A stretch of DNA of 64,000 bases from Pleodorina starrii (GCA_030267565.1 BRXU01000056.1:1-64000); one strand, 5' to 3'; positions 1 through 9,092 are shown, counted from the stretch's first letter. Made by a program: numbers and translations. Notes: generated from the letters alone by a model not told the origin.

Positions 1-424
1 ATGAAACTGCCCTGATGCCTGCGTCTTCATATGCGGAAGTGCGGCGGCGATGCCGTGCAGGACACCCTTGATGTTAACGTCGATCATCCGGCTCCACTCG
101 TCCACCTTCAGGCTTTCAATGGCGGAAAGCGGCATGATGCCCGCATTGTTGATCATCACGTCGATACGGCCCAAAACGGCCGACTGCGCCGTTCACCAGC
201 GCCTGAACGTCCTCAAGACGGGTAGCATCAGTGGCCTGCGCCAGCGCCTCGCCACCGGCGGAGATGATCTCGGACACCAGCGCGTCCAGCCTTTCGATCC
301 GGCGAGCGCCGCGGACCACCTTGGCGCCTTGCTGGGCCAGGTGCCGTGCCGCCGCCTCGCCCATCGCCGCTGGAGGCACCCAGGTAATGACGATGACTTT
401 GTCCTGGATGTTGTTGTTGCTCAT
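1..424 (-). pseudogene. SDR-family oxidoreductase, frameshifted, cut by left window edge
   Basis: Short-chain dehydrogenase/reductase, expected to be NAD(P)-dependent and cytoplasmic. The frame from 424 opens with MSNNNIQDKVIVIT and keeps the order of an SDR (beta1, RARR-like turn GARRIERL, D-AT segment). The glycine-rich cofactor loop reads TWVPPAAMG instead of the usual TGxxxGMG; a two-base and a one-base insertion together explain it. Near 170 one extra C shifts the frame; reading on in the next frame restores [15 protein letters not shown], the NNAG motif, through to [11 protein letters not shown] at base 1. The catalytic YxxxK half lies outside the window. It is the last gene of the minus cluster that starts at 4589. 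Sequencing error and true decay cannot be told apart here. Confidence 0.75.
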
Positions 425-542
425 TTTTCAGTCTCCGAATGGGTGTTGGAACAGCGGAAGCGACCCGGCCGTCCTGTCTTGTGATGGCTTTTCGGAAATG
501 GGCTTGCCTGAAGCATTGCCTCAGGCGAATGCAGGCGGTGGG

Positions 543-954
543 TCAGTCCGCAGCCTCGATCCGCACGGTGACGGGGTCGGCATTGTCAAAGATCGCCACG
601 TCCGTCCAGCGCCTGCCCCAGGATCACGATACCCGGAGAGGGGACCCGCCGTCGCGGTAGTAGATGACAAAATCGCCGGAACCCCACAGCCCGAGCGTCC
701 CTGTCGAAAAGTCGCGCTGTCGGTCGCCCGCCGGCAGGCCCTGCGGCAGAGTCGCCGGGTCTTTTCCTGACGCAGATGGTCAGTCATGGCTAAATCCAGC
801 GGCAGCATTGCCAGCAGTGCCTGCGCGGCGGGGCTGTCGTTCAGCTCTGCATGACCGAACCCCGCGGGCTGGTGATGCGGATGGTGTCCTGGGCCATGGC
901 GGGCAATCCTGTGCAAAGGGTGAGGGTCACGGAAAGCGTGGCGAAGCAATACAT
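543..954 (-). pseudogene. Cyclophilin-like fold protein, multiply frameshifted
   Basis: A short exported cyclophilin-like protein can be followed through the minus strand if the frame is changed about four times. It starts at 954 with a signal peptide (MYCFATLSVTLTLCTGLPAMAQ) followed by DTIRITSPRG. It then shifts to AELNDSPAAQALLAMLPLDL, shifts to LPAGDRQRDFSTGTLGLWGS and DFVIYYRDG, shifts to VPSPGIVILGQALDG, and ends in a last frame with DVAIFDNADPVTVRIEAAD at 543. Each block is well preserved, so the breaks look recent or technical. Proteins of this type often sit beside carboxymuconolactone decarboxylase-like and alpha/beta hydrolase genes, as here. No function beyond the fold is claimed. 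Confidence 0.7.
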
Positions 955-978
955 CTGCGGTCCTCTCGATGTTTGGGG

Positions 979-2176
979 TCAGCAGCCCGCCGCGGGCGGG
1001 AACTGATCGTCTGCGACGTGCTCCATCCAGTCGTCCCGACGCCATCCAGGGCTTTCCAGAAAGGCCAGATGGGCCATACCCTGATCCGAGGTGGCTCCGT
1101 GCCAGTGCCCCCACCTCGGGCGGGATCTGGACGATATCGCCCGGACCGGCGGTGAGGACATCCTGCCCTTCGGACTGGATCACGCGCAGCCTTGCGTGAT
1201 ATACAATGTCTGGCCCAGAGGGTGGCTGTGCCAGGCGGTGCGGGGCGCCGGGCTGAAACGTCACCAGCGCGCCGTTGACCCGGGCATCACCCGGCGCTTC
1301 GAACGAGGGGGCCGACGGTGACGCTGCCGGTGAAGGTCTCGGCTGCGGCCTCAAAGGTCTCGCCATCCGCGCGCACGATGGAGATGCTGTCCGGGGTTCC
1401 ACTGCGGCCTTGTCAGTGGCGATGTCGCCGCGGGCCTCGAAGACCTGCCGCATCGGCGTCAGCGCCGAAAAGCTGCGCGGCCAGCCCGCGTAATAGGCCA
1501 GCTGATGGGGGATCTCGGCGGCCTCCTCGAAGGTCAGGCCGTTGTCCATGGCGCGGTTCAGGTGGAAGGGCAGTTGTTCGGCCTGACCGTTTGCGATCAG
1601 CGCGGCCACCGTCACCAGGGACCGGTCGCGGGGCGCAAGGCCGGGGCGGCGCCACAGGTCGGCAAAAAGCACCTGGTCTGTGGCATCGGCCAAGCCTGGC
1701 GACACCGGACGCGCGGTCTGGTCGACAGTGGCCAGGCGCGCAGCCTCGGCCTCGCTGTCATAGGGCAGCAGTTCAGGGTCCAGCGTCACATCTGCGGTGA
1801 TCCCGCGATCGACCAGCGCGGCCGCGATCTGGTTCAGCGCCGGCAGCGCCACGGGCCAACCCGCATAGAAGGCCAGATGCGTGACCAACTCCGACAACTC
1901 CTCGGGGGTGACGCCGCTGTCCAGTGCGGTGGCAATATATCGGTCAAGCTGGTCCGCACGCCCCGTGGCGACGAGGGCCGAGACGGTCAGCAGCGACCGG
2001 TCGCGCGTCGTCAGGCGGTCCTGATCGGCCCAGAGCCGGTCGGCCAGAACGTCCTGGGTATAGCGGCCGAGCTGCGGAGCAATCTGGGAGACCGCGTCAG
2101 ATGTGGCCGCCTCCTGCGCATTCAGGGGCAGTGCGTAAAACGTGGCAAGGGTGATGGCATGGGGCAGACGTGTCAT
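979..2176 (-). pseudogene. Carboxymuconolactone decarboxylase-like/cupin fusion, frameshifted in the cupin half
   Basis: The start at 2176 follows GAAAGGA and opens a signal peptide (MTRLPHAITLATFYALPLNAQ). Two carboxymuconolactone-decarboxylase-type repeats follow, each with RDRSL-TV-AL, a helix, and L-YYAGWP or LAFYAGWP, in a clean frame to about 1400. From there to 979 a cupin barrel is recognisable only by hopping frames: GETFEAAAETFTGSVTVGPL, FEAPGDARVNGALVTFQPG, RTAWHSHPLGQTLYITQG, LRVIQSEGQDVLTAGPGD, then HWHGATSDQGMAHLAFLE, ending at 979. At least four shifts are needed. The fused family is common in proteobacterial clusters with LysR and MFS genes; substrate unknown. An AhpD-type CxxC is absent, so peroxidase action is unlikely. 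Confidence 0.8.
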
Positions 2177-2286
2177 GTCGATCCTTTCTTCGATGCCGGG
2201 CGATACGCCCCGCATCCGGCAGATTGGGTGGCGAAAATGGTCGTCGTTCGGGAGTGGACAGTGGCAGCGCGTGGCCGCCCCCGAGA

Positions 2287-3345
2287 TCAGGCCAGATGGC
2301 TGGCAAAGAACTCGGCCAGTCGGTCGAAGGGAATGATGTCGGTCTGATCATACAGATCGACATGATCGGCACCGGGGATGACCATCAGCTCCTTCGGCTC
2401 GGCTGCGGCGGCGAAGGCATCTTCGCTGAAATACAGCGAATGCGCGTTCTCGCCGGCAATCAGCAGCATCGGGCGGGGCGATATCTGGTCGATGTAGGTC
2501 AGGATCGGCATGTTCATGAACGACAGCGGGTTCGTGACCGTCCAGCCGGTGGTGGAGTTCACCGAGCGTTCGTGAAAGCCACGTGGCGTCTTGTAGTAGT
2601 CGAAATACATCCGGATGACCGGGTTATCGACGCCGTCCAGCGTCTCGGGCAGACCGCCAGCCAATGCGGGGGTGCCCGCCTCGGCATCGGTCCATCGCTG
2701 GCGGCTCATGTCGGTCAGCGCTTGGGTTCTCTGTTCCGGGGTCATCGCGTCGTCATATCCCCGCGCCATCACGCGGGTCATGTCATACATGCTGGTCGTG
2801 GCGACCGCCTTGACGCGTTTGTCGGCGGCGACCGCGTTCAGCGCCATCCCGGCAAAGCCGCAGATGCCGATGATGCCGATCCGCTCGCGGTCGACCTCCG
2901 GGTGCAGGCCCAGGTAATCGACGGCGGCGCTGAAGTCTTCGGTATTGATGTCGGGGGATGCGACCTGACGGGGCATCCCGCCGCTTTCGCCGACGAAGGA
3001 CGGATCGAAGGCGATGGACGCATAGCCACGCTCGGCCATGGTCTGGGCATACAGACCTGCCGACTGCTCCTTGACCGCGCCGAATGGTCCGGCGATGGCC
3101 AGCGCCGGCAGCGGTCCCGAACGATCACTCGGCAGATACAGATCGCCTGATAGGGTGATGCCATAGCGGTTGGTAAAGCTGACCTTCTCATGGTCAATGG
3201 TTTCGCTTTGCGGGAAGGTCTTGTCCCATGCGGCGCCGGATTGGGCGACGGCCCGGCCCGGCGCCATCGACACCGTCGTCAGGGCGGCCAGGCCCATTCC
3301 GGTCAACTGCATCAGCGCGCGGCGGTCGATTCCAGTTTTGGTCAT
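2287..3345 (-). CDS. Exported alpha/beta hydrolase, dienelactone-hydrolase-like (YcjY type)
   Basis: 352 residues. The N-terminus has a twin-arginine signal (RRALMQL followed by a hydrophobic stretch and AVAQ), so the protein is probably exported folded. The nucleophile elbow is GICGFAG at residues 160-166; a cysteine (162), not serine, occupies the nucleophile position, as in dienelactone hydrolase and the YcjY group. The histidine is likely H328 in PGADHVDLYD, and the ENAHSLYFSE segment near 294 is typical of the family. The gene is intact, in contrast to the three broken genes directly downstream, and lies 47 bases after the MFS gene on the same strand, so co-transcription is likely. Substrate is unknown. 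Confidence 0.8.
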   Translation of the reverse strand: MTKTGIDRRALMQLTGMGLAALTTVSMAPGRAVAQSGAAWDKTFPQSETIDHEKVSFTNRYGITLSGDLYLPSDRSGPLPALAIAGPFGAVKEQSAGLYAQTMAERGYASIAFDPSFVGESGGMPRQVASPDINTEDFSAAVDYLGLHPEVDRERIGIIGICGFAGMALNAVAADKRVKAVATTSMYDMTRVMARGYDDAMTPEQRTQALTDMSRQRWTDAEAGTPALAGGLPETLDGVDNPVIRMYFDYYKTPRGFHERSVNSTTGWTVTNPLSFMNMPILTYIDQISPRPMLLIAGENAHSLYFSEDAFAAAAEPKELMVIPGADHVDLYDQTDIIPFDRLAEFFASHLA

Positions 3346-3392
3346 GTCATGTCCTCTCGAAAGGGTTGTTGTTCCAGGGAAAGCGGGGCGTT

Positions 3393-4589
3393 TCAGGATG
3401 CGGTGGTTTGGTTCGGCTTCAGAAGGCCGCGGCCCGTGCCGATCAGCGCCAGTGCGGCGACAGCCAGGGCGACACTGCCGGCAAGAACCGCCTGGATGGA
3501 GATGCCATCAAGCAGCAGCCCGCCCAGCACCGCCCCCAGCATGATCGAGGCCTGGACCCCGGCGACCATCAGGCTGCCGCCAGCCTCCGGGGCGTCGTCC
3601 ACGTTGCGCGACATCCAGGTCATCCAGATCACCGACATGGCGGTGTTCATCGCACCCCAGATGGCCAGCAGGATGGCCGTGCCCACAACCGATCCGCCAA
3701 GGAACAGCAGCAGGATGGTGCAGGCGCCCATCACCAGCGCGGGCAGTTTCAACAGTGGCGCGATCCGGGGGCCGATCAGCCGGGCCGAGCCCCAGGTGCC
3801 CAGAAAACCCGCGCCGCCCAGAACCAGCAGCAGGACCGACAGGGTCGTCACATCGACCTGCGTCACCTGCTCCAGGAATGGGCGCAGATAGGTGAACATC
3901 ATGAACGCCGACCCCCAGGACAACACTGCCGCCAGCAAGCCGCGCGCGAAATAGGGGCGGCGCAGGACCGCCAGCAGCGAGCCGAAATCTCCGCGCTTTT
4001 CAGCGGGCAGCGACGGCAGGGCAGCAGCCAGCCACATCAGGTTCAGCGCGACGATGGGCACCAACGCCCAGAAGACCTCGCGCCATCCGAACAGGCCGCC
4101 CAGATAACTGCCCAACGGCGCGGCGAAGGCCGCCGCGATGGCCTGTCCGCCATACATTAGCGCCAGCGCGCGGGGCACATCATCCGCAGGCACCAGCCGC
4201 ATGATGACCGCCGTCGCCAAGGCCCAGAACCCACCGATGCACAGCCCTAGCAGGGCGCGGCCGATGATCAGCACCGTGAAGTTCGGCGCCAGCGCTACCA
4301 GCACCAGCGACACCAGCATCAGCGCCGTGATGCCCAGCAGCACGCCCTTGCGGTTCAGCGTTCCCGCCACCGTGGTGATCAGCAGGCTGGCGGTGACCGC
4401 GAACAACCCGCTGATCGAGATGGCCTGCCCGGTCTGCCCGGTGGTCGCGCCCAAGCCCTCGGCCATCGGCGTCAGCAGGCTGACCGGCATGAACTCCGAC
4501 GCGATCAGCATGGCGACACACAACGACATGGCCAGAACCGCGCCCCATGCGGCACCCTGGGTGCTCGTGTCTTTGAATGTCATGTCCAT
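3393..4589 (-). CDS. MFS transporter, DHA1-type efflux family
   Basis: 398 residues with about twelve hydrophobic segments, for example LAMSLCVAMLIASEFMPVSL in the first and second and a long run at the C-terminus. The ALALMYGGQAIAAAFAAPLG segment matches the motif C region of drug/H+ antiporters, which supports efflux over uptake. It is the first gene of the minus operon and is divergent from the LysR regulator at 4720, whose likely operator lies between them. Family-level assignment is firm; the substrate is not readable. It could export a compound handled by the downstream hydrolase and cupin genes, which is inference from position only. Confidence 0.85.
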   Translation of the reverse strand: MDMTFKDTSTQGAAWGAVLAMSLCVAMLIASEFMPVSLLTPMAEGLGATTGQTGQAISISGLFAVTASLLITTVAGTLNRKGVLLGITALMLVSLVLVALAPNFTVLIIGRALLGLCIGGFWALATAVIMRLVPADDVPRALALMYGGQAIAAAFAAPLGSYLGGLFGWREVFWALVPIVALNLMWLAAALPSLPAEKRGDFGSLLAVLRRPYFARGLLAAVLSWGSAFMMFTYLRPFLEQVTQVDVTTLSVLLLVLGGAGFLGTWGSARLIGPRIAPLLKLPALVMGACTILLLFLGGSVVGTAILLAIWGAMNTAMSVIWMTWMSRNVDDAPEAGGSLMVAGVQASIMLGAVLGGLLLDGISIQAVLAGSVALAVAALALIGTGRGLLKPNQTTAS

Positions 4590-4670
4590 GGGGTGTCCTG
4601 CGTCAGTCCGGGTTGGCAGGAACCTAGCCCCAAGAGGTCATCGCGATTAGCGGTCCAGTTCCGCATGGAC

Positions 4671-4690
4671 TTATCGATCTGGTCGATTAG
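4671..4690. promoter_or_regulatory. Probable LysR operator
   Basis: An inverted repeat ATCGA-N5-TCGAT (4673-4687) fits the T-N11-A pattern of LysR boxes and lies in the 130-base gap between the divergent MFS and LysR genes, 30 bases before the LysR start. Sequence pattern and position only. Confidence 0.5.
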
Positions 4691-4719
4691 TCTATGGCAA
4701 AGCAAGGCAAAGGGACAAG

Positions 4720-5616
4720 ATGCGCAAGCCCGACTTCAACGACCTCGTCTGGTTCCAGGCCGTGGCCGAACTGCGCAGCTTTACCAAGGCCGCGGCCCGG
4801 ATCGGCGTGGCCCAATCCACCCTCAGCCACACGATCCGGCAGCTGGAGGCGCGGATGGGCTTTCCCCTGCTAACGCGCAATACCCGCAACGTGGCCCTTA
4901 CGGCAGCGGGCCAGCAGCTTCTGGACACCGTCACCCCCCGGCTTGCCGAGATCGAGGACGAGATCGCCGCATTGTCGGCCCTACGCGACAAGCCGTCAGG
5001 GTCGCTCCGGCTGACATTGTCCGACCATGCTTTCGAAAGCGTGGTGTGGCCCAGGCTGAAGCCGATGCTGGCCGCCTATCCCGAGATCAGCGTCGAGTTC
5101 AGCCTCGACAGCAGCTTCCGCAACATCGTCGAGGAAGGCTTCGACGCCGGGGTCAGGCTGGGCGAGAGCATCGAGAAGGATATGATCGCCATACGCATCG
5201 GCCCGGACTGGCGGCTGGTGGCGGTGGCCTCGCCCGATTACCTCGCCAGCCGCGGGATGCCCAAGCATCCGCAAGATCTGCTGCGTCACAGCTGCATCAA
5301 CATGCGCCATATCACCGCCGGTGGTCTCTACGCGTGGGAGTTCGAAAAGGACGGCCAGCCCCTGCGTGTGCGGGTCGATGGCCAGCTGACCTTCAACAAC
5401 TCCTACGCGATGATCGACGCAGCCGTGGCTGGGCTGGGCATCGCTTATGTGCCCGAGAACATCGTCGCAGCGCAGTTGGAGGCAGGAACCCTTGTCCTGG
5501 CGCTGGACGAGTGGTCCCCGTTCTTTGAGGGGTATTACCTCTATTATCCAAGCCGACGTCAGAACATGCCGGTGTTCAAGGCGCTGACGGATGCGCTTAG
5601 GATCCAGATTCATTGA
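4720..5616 (+). CDS. LysR-family transcriptional regulator
   Basis: 298 residues, normal length. Residues 1-62 form the winged helix (FNDLVWFQAVAELRSFTKAA, then ARIGVAQSTLSHTIRQLE and the recognition-helix end LLTRNTRNVALT), followed by the linker helix and a two-lobe periplasmic-binding-type effector domain (SGSLRLTLSDHA, GIAYVPENIV). It is divergent from the MFS gene, the classical layout for a LysR activator of a neighbouring operon. Its stop codon abuts the IS5 remnant, so the last few residues may have been altered by the insertion. The effector is unknown. Confidence 0.9.
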   Translation: MRKPDFNDLVWFQAVAELRSFTKAAARIGVAQSTLSHTIRQLEARMGFPLLTRNTRNVALTAAGQQLLDTVTPRLAEIEDEIAALSALRDKPSGSLRLTLSDHAFESVVWPRLKPMLAAYPEISVEFSLDSSFRNIVEEGFDAGVRLGESIEKDMIAIRIGPDWRLVAVASPDYLASRGMPKHPQDLLRHSCINMRHITAGGLYAWEFEKDGQPLRVRVDGQLTFNNSYAMIDAAVAGLGIAYVPENIVAAQLEAGTLVLALDEWSPFFEGYYLYYPSRRQNMPVFKALTDALRIQIH

Positions 5617-5903
5617 GTTTCAGAGCCAGAAGAGGACTGTTGCGGCGAGGGCGATACGGAGAAGAAAGTCTCCGGGCATCGGTCATATCGGGTGGGAACC
5701 CGTCGCCAGTGCTTAAGGCGGCCAAAGATGATCTCGATGCGGTTGCGGTGTTTGTAGCGCCTCTTGTGGTATTTCATCGCCCTCTTGCGGAGCTTCCGGC
5801 CCGGTATGCAGACCTTTATCCCCTTGTCTTTCAACGCGTCCCTGAACCAGTCGGCGTCATAACCCCTGTCGGCGAGCAACCACCCCGAGGGCTCGCGTTC
5901 CAT
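5617..5903 (-). mobile_element. IS5-family transposase 3' remnant
   Basis: A minus-strand frame gives the C-terminal catalytic part of an IS5-group DDE transposase: WLLADRGYDADWFRDALK (second D region), then IEIIFGRLKHWRRV and TRYDRCPETFFS (Y-(2)-R-(3)-E-type end). After ETFFS one base is missing; the next frame gives the usual tail AIALAATVLFWL and a stop near 5617. The first two thirds of the gene are absent, with a stop just upstream of 5903. No clear terminal inverted repeats or target duplication were identified. It marks a past insertion directly behind the LysR gene. Confidence 0.8.
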
Positions 5904-5947
5904 CAGTCACGACATCGCTCTGCCTGAAAATGCATGGGCTAGTCTTG

Positions 5948-6481
5948 TTATGACCGAAGGATCAGGCCCAGCTGTGCCAATGTGTAACCGTGCTGCCCCG
6001 CAATCCGCTCAAGATCATCGGCGGCCGCGGCACGTTTTGCGATCCTCGCGCGCTTCTGGATCTTGGCATCAACGAAGCTCGGCGATGGTATCGGGATAAC
6101 GGCAGCAGGCGCAGACACTTGGGACATGTCTGCGATCGCTACTGGATCAGGAACGCGCGCGGCATCAGCGTCAGGGAATGTCTTCACGTTGGCCGGCGCA
6201 GGGCCATGAGGCTGGTCTTCCACCGTTCGGGTGCTGGTGAGCTGAACCGGATTGCCCAAGCGGACATAGTGCTCGGCGGACTGCAGGAAGGCCTCAGACG
6301 CGACACGGTCATTGGAAAGCCGCGCTTCCTCCGCAAACTGCAGATAACGCTCGACGAGTTGCTCTGCCGTGCCTCGGATCTTGCCTTTGGCGCTCGTGCT
6401 CTCATGGACGCGGTTTGCAGGACCACGCTGCTGTTGTGACGATCGCGATGCGTCACCTCGCCGGTGTCGATACTGTTTCAT
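5948..6481 (-). CDS. DUF4167 domain protein
   Basis: 177 residues. Residues about 32-78 (GKIRGTAEQLVERYLQFAEE, then SNDRVASEAFLQSAEHYVRL) match the alphaproteobacterial DUF4167 domain, a short helical module found in proteins with a basic, asparagine- or glutamine-rich N-terminus. The N-terminus here (KQYRHRRGDASRSSQQQRG) fits. The C-terminal third is charged (AKIQKRARIAKRAAAADDLE) and has no recognised domain. The function of the family is not established; an RNA or ribosome link has been guessed from its composition. It lies between the IS5 remnant and a duplicated sugar transferase, so it may be a relocated paralogue. Confidence 0.7.
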   Translation of the reverse strand: MKQYRHRRGDASRSSQQQRGPANRVHESTSAKGKIRGTAEQLVERYLQFAEEARLSNDRVASEAFLQSAEHYVRLGNPVQLTSTRTVEDQPHGPAPANVKTFPDADAARVPDPVAIADMSQVSAPAAVIPIPSPSFVDAKIQKRARIAKRAAAADDLERIAGQHGYTLAQLGLILRS

Positions 6482-6675
6482 GAGCCAATACGATAAGGAT
6501 GGCGGCGATCAGTATGCCGCTCTCAACCGGCATATGGTGAACCTTGCTGACCAGCAAGCGCCCGCATGCTCATACACAGTCGGAAAAACAATGCTGCGAC
6601 GCGCTGTAATTATCGCGATGAGCAGACCTGCCGCAGCCAAGATGCCCTTTGTCCATACGTAAGGTTATCGGAGGC

Positions 6676-7398
6676 TCAATGCGCCCCGCGGGACATGACC
6701 ACGGCGGGAATGGTCATGAAGATGATGCGCAGGTCCATCCATGGGTTCCAGTTCATGACGTAAAAGCGGTCAAGCTGGACCCGCTCCAGATAGGTCGTGT
6801 TGCTGCGGCCGCTGATCTGCCAAAGGCCGGACAGCCCTGGCCGCGCCGACAGGTAATGCCGGGCGGAACTGGCGTAGTAGGCCAGCTCTTCCCGCACGAC
6901 CGGACGCGGGCCGACCAGGCTCATCTCTCCGGTCAGCACGTTCAAAAGCTGCGGCAGCTCGTCCAGGCTCAGCTTGCGCAGCACCGCGCCCAAAGGGGTC
7001 ACGCGAGGATCGTCGACCAGCTTGCGCTGTTCGTTCCACAACGCCGCCTTGGCGGGGTGCTTGCGCAGATACTGTTCCAGGACGGTATCGCCGTTCACGA
7101 CCATGGTGCGGAATTTCCAGCACCGGAACTCGCGCCCGCCAAAGCCAACGCGGCGGTGCCCATAGAGCAGTGGCCCCGAGTCTGTCAGTTTCAGCACGAT
7201 GACCAGCGCCAGGATCAACGGCGCCAGCAGCACCAAGCCAAGGACTGCCAACGTGATGTCCAGCCCACGCTTGGCGATACCCCCGACGGGGACATCCCTG
7301 CCTTTGCGAAACCGATGCAGTCCCGCAAGTGCAGGATAGCCCGCAAGGGAGGGGTGATAGTCAGAGACTAAATCTCTTTGAGCACGGAGCATACGCAT
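6676..7398 (-). CDS. ExoY-like undecaprenyl-phosphate sugar-1-phosphate transferase, copy 1
   Basis: 240 residues of the bacterial sugar transferase family, which moves a sugar-1-phosphate from a nucleotide sugar to undecaprenyl phosphate at the inner membrane, the first step of exopolysaccharide repeat-unit assembly. Seen: one membrane helix (KRGLDITLAVLGLVLLAPLI), the GREFRCWKFRTM motif, LRKLSLDELPQLLNVLTGEM, SLVGPRPVVREEL, and the end RPGLSGLWQISGRS. The length matches ExoY-type enzymes without the N-terminal PssY/WbaP membrane domain. It differs from the copy at 20958 at only a few residues. No glycosyltransferase, flippase or polymerase is adjacent, so it is an orphan. Confidence 0.9.
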   Translation of the reverse strand: MRMLRAQRDLVSDYHPSLAGYPALAGLHRFRKGRDVPVGGIAKRGLDITLAVLGLVLLAPLILALVIVLKLTDSGPLLYGHRRVGFGGREFRCWKFRTMVVNGDTVLEQYLRKHPAKAALWNEQRKLVDDPRVTPLGAVLRKLSLDELPQLLNVLTGEMSLVGPRPVVREELAYYASSARHYLSARPGLSGLWQISGRSNTTYLERVQLDRFYVMNWNPWMDLRIIFMTIPAVVMSRGAH

Positions 7399-7465
7399 CG
7401 CAACAACTAACCTACTAACAAACAGGAAAACTCCCGACAGGCTCGTACGGGCTTGGCCTATGAAA

Positions 7466-7491
7466 CAGTTCGATAAAATTTTATCAAACTG
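7466..7491. promoter_or_regulatory. 26-bp palindrome upstream of sugar transferase copy 1
   Basis: The core GATAAAATTTTATC (7472-7485) is a perfect palindrome, flanked by CAGTT and AACTG arms, so the 26 bases are symmetric apart from one pair. It lies 68 bases upstream of the start of the transferase and is conserved with its partner at 21749. It could be an operator or a hairpin; AT-rich dyads of this kind suit a regulator better than a terminator. Confidence 0.55.
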
Positions 7492-7753
7492 GATATATAG
7501 TCAGGTTGTTCAGGATCCTGACACACAGGTGCAGAAAAAGTCCTTCGATCAGACACCTCGGCTGGCCATACGACAGACCTTTGGCAGACGCGTCAGCTGG
7601 TCTGGCTGATTGCAACTGAACCAGACGAACTCGCGCTCAACAATTTCAGTGGCGCTATTCCTGCGTTCAGCACCAAGGATGCTGGCTGTTTTTTAAGTCA
7701 GTGGATAGCCGCGCTGCATCTCAATCCGGCCCAATGCTAGAGCGTGGCCTCTA

Positions 7754-7888
7754 TCAACCGGCGAGCCTGTACAACTGATCCTGTTGCCGGATGAGCTTTT
7801 CGTAAAGAGCTCGATACCGGGTGTTGTGGCGATATGCAGCAAGAGCTGAAACGATCATATCGAGTTCGTCTTCAGAAGCGATGGCCAT
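7754..7888 (-). CDS. 44-residue helical small protein, paralogue of 32838-32972
   Basis: A short frame of 44 codons begins MAIASEDELDMIVSALAAY and ends in KLIRQQDQLYRLAG. It has a same-length homologue at 32838-32972 that keeps nearly every residue of the core (DELDMIVSAL-AY-HNT-YRALYEKLIRQQDQ). Conservation of frame, start and stop between diverged copies is good evidence that it is translated. The predicted structure is two helices; no known domain was recognised. Similarity also continues upstream through the shared block around 7890-8010. A longer relative with the same AL-AY-HN--YR---EKL signature is at 12355. Confidence 0.65.
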   Translation of the reverse strand: MAIASEDELDMIVSALAAYRHNTRYRALYEKLIRQQDQLYRLAG

Positions 7889-8156
7889 GATCACGTTGTC
7901 CCGCACGGTTGTCTCCGTTAATTTTCTGTTTTACCGGCATCAACATGTAGCGCACGTCGTGGTTGCACTGATTAACCGCAAGTTGAGGTTCTGGCGAAAA
8001 CGCGCTCAGATTAGCCGCAGCGACCCGTGCCTCGACCGCCATTCGCACTCTACTCTTGGCATCCTGAGCACGACGAAATCCTGTGTATCCGTTTACGAGA
8101 TGATAAAATGCAGTGACCGACATTGAGATGTCTCACGATAAGCTTCACTGACCCTG

Positions 8157-9092
8157 TTGAAAGCACGGCAATTGCCCCCCTCGCCTCTCATACGCAGTAG
8201 CATTGGCCCTCATCTTGCGGCTGATATCGCCGCCCTCATCACTGCGGAATCGCTGCCCGAGGGCGCGCATCTGCGAACCGCTGACCTAGCACGGCGATTT
8301 GCGGTCTCGCGCTGGCCGGTCGAGCAGGCGTTGAAGAAGTTGGCCCGGACCGGGCAGGTCCGCCATGAACCGAACCGCGGCTTTTTTGTGCGCCATGACG
8401 GCCCCGCGGCGCCCGCGACGGCGCCCGACCCCGTCCACGCGGCTTATCTGCGTCTGGCCTTCATGCTGACCGAACAGGCCTTCGGCCCGCAGGTCACCGA
8501 ACAGCAGATCCGCGACCGGTTCGCCCTGACCAAGCGGCAGACGCTGGAGCTGATGGGCCGCTTGGTCCGTGAAGGGATTGCCGAAAAGCGGGCTGGATAT
8601 GGCTGGAACATCAACACGGAGCTGATTGCTCCGGACGCGCTGGCCCATACCACGCAGATGCGGCTGATCCTGGAACCCGCCGCACTGCGCCTGCCCGGCT
8701 ATCAGCTGCCCAAGGGCGACATCGCCCGCCTGCGCCGCGTCGAGGATGACCTTCTGGGAGGCACTATCGACCTTGCCCCGCCCGACACGTTGTACCTGCG
8801 CGGCGCCCAGTTCCATGAGGCGCTCATGGCGGGCGCGGGCAATCCCTTCATGCTGCAGGCGCTGATGCGGGTGAACCGGGTACGGCGGCTGCTGACCTAT
8901 CGCGCGATGAACGACCGCGAGCGCTATTACCGGCAGTCGCGCGAGCATATGGCTATTCTTGATCTGATCGAGGCCGGCGATCACTCCGCCGCCGCCCGGC
9001 AGATGGAGGCACATCTGCGCAAGGTGCGCCACAGCCTATCAACGCTCGGCTTCATCGCGGCGCAGGACGTGGCCTCAGCGCAATCCGACTAG
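8157..9092 (+). CDS. GntR-family regulator with two winged-helix segments and FCD domain
   Basis: 311 residues read from a TTG at 8157; no better ATG is seen upstream. Residues about 20-80 form a GntR winged helix (LAADIAALITAESLPEGAHL, TADLARRFAVSRWPVEQALK, GFFVRHDG). A second helix-turn-helix-like segment follows at about 115-155 (VTEQQIRDRFALTKRQTLEL, MGRLVREGIAEKRAGYGW). The C-terminal helical half (LILEPAALRLPG, FHEALMAGAGNPFMLQAL, HMAILDLIEAGDHSAAARQM) is an FCD-type ligand domain. FCD regulators usually sense small organic acids. No adjacent same-direction target operon is visible, so the target is unknown. Confidence 0.85.
   Translation: MKARQLPPSPLIRSSIGPHLAADIAALITAESLPEGAHLRTADLARRFAVSRWPVEQALKKLARTGQVRHEPNRGFFVRHDGPAAPATAPDPVHAAYLRLAFMLTEQAFGPQVTEQQIRDRFALTKRQTLELMGRLVREGIAEKRAGYGWNINTELIAPDALAHTTQMRLILEPAALRLPGYQLPKGDIARLRRVEDDLLGGTIDLAPPDTLYLRGAQFHEALMAGAGNPFMLQALMRVNRVRRLLTYRAMNDRERYYRQSREHMAILDLIEAGDHSAAARQMEAHLRKVRHSLSTLGFIAAQDVASAQSD

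Larger units (their letters stand above)
6671..7653. repeat. Segmental duplication, copy 1 (partner about 20952-21930)
   Basis: From just downstream of the sugar transferase stop (GGCTCA before the stop complement) to about 250 bases upstream of its start, this block matches 20952-21930 in the same orientation. The coding part is almost identical; the upstream part drifts gradually and fades out around 7650-7680. Spacing between copies is 14.3 kb. Confidence 0.9.

Noticed and set aside
6480..6662. 60-codon plus frame starting MSQYDKDGGDQYAALN
   Set aside because: Its start codon overlaps the start codon of the divergent DUF4167 gene, and no ribosome-binding site or homologue is visible.
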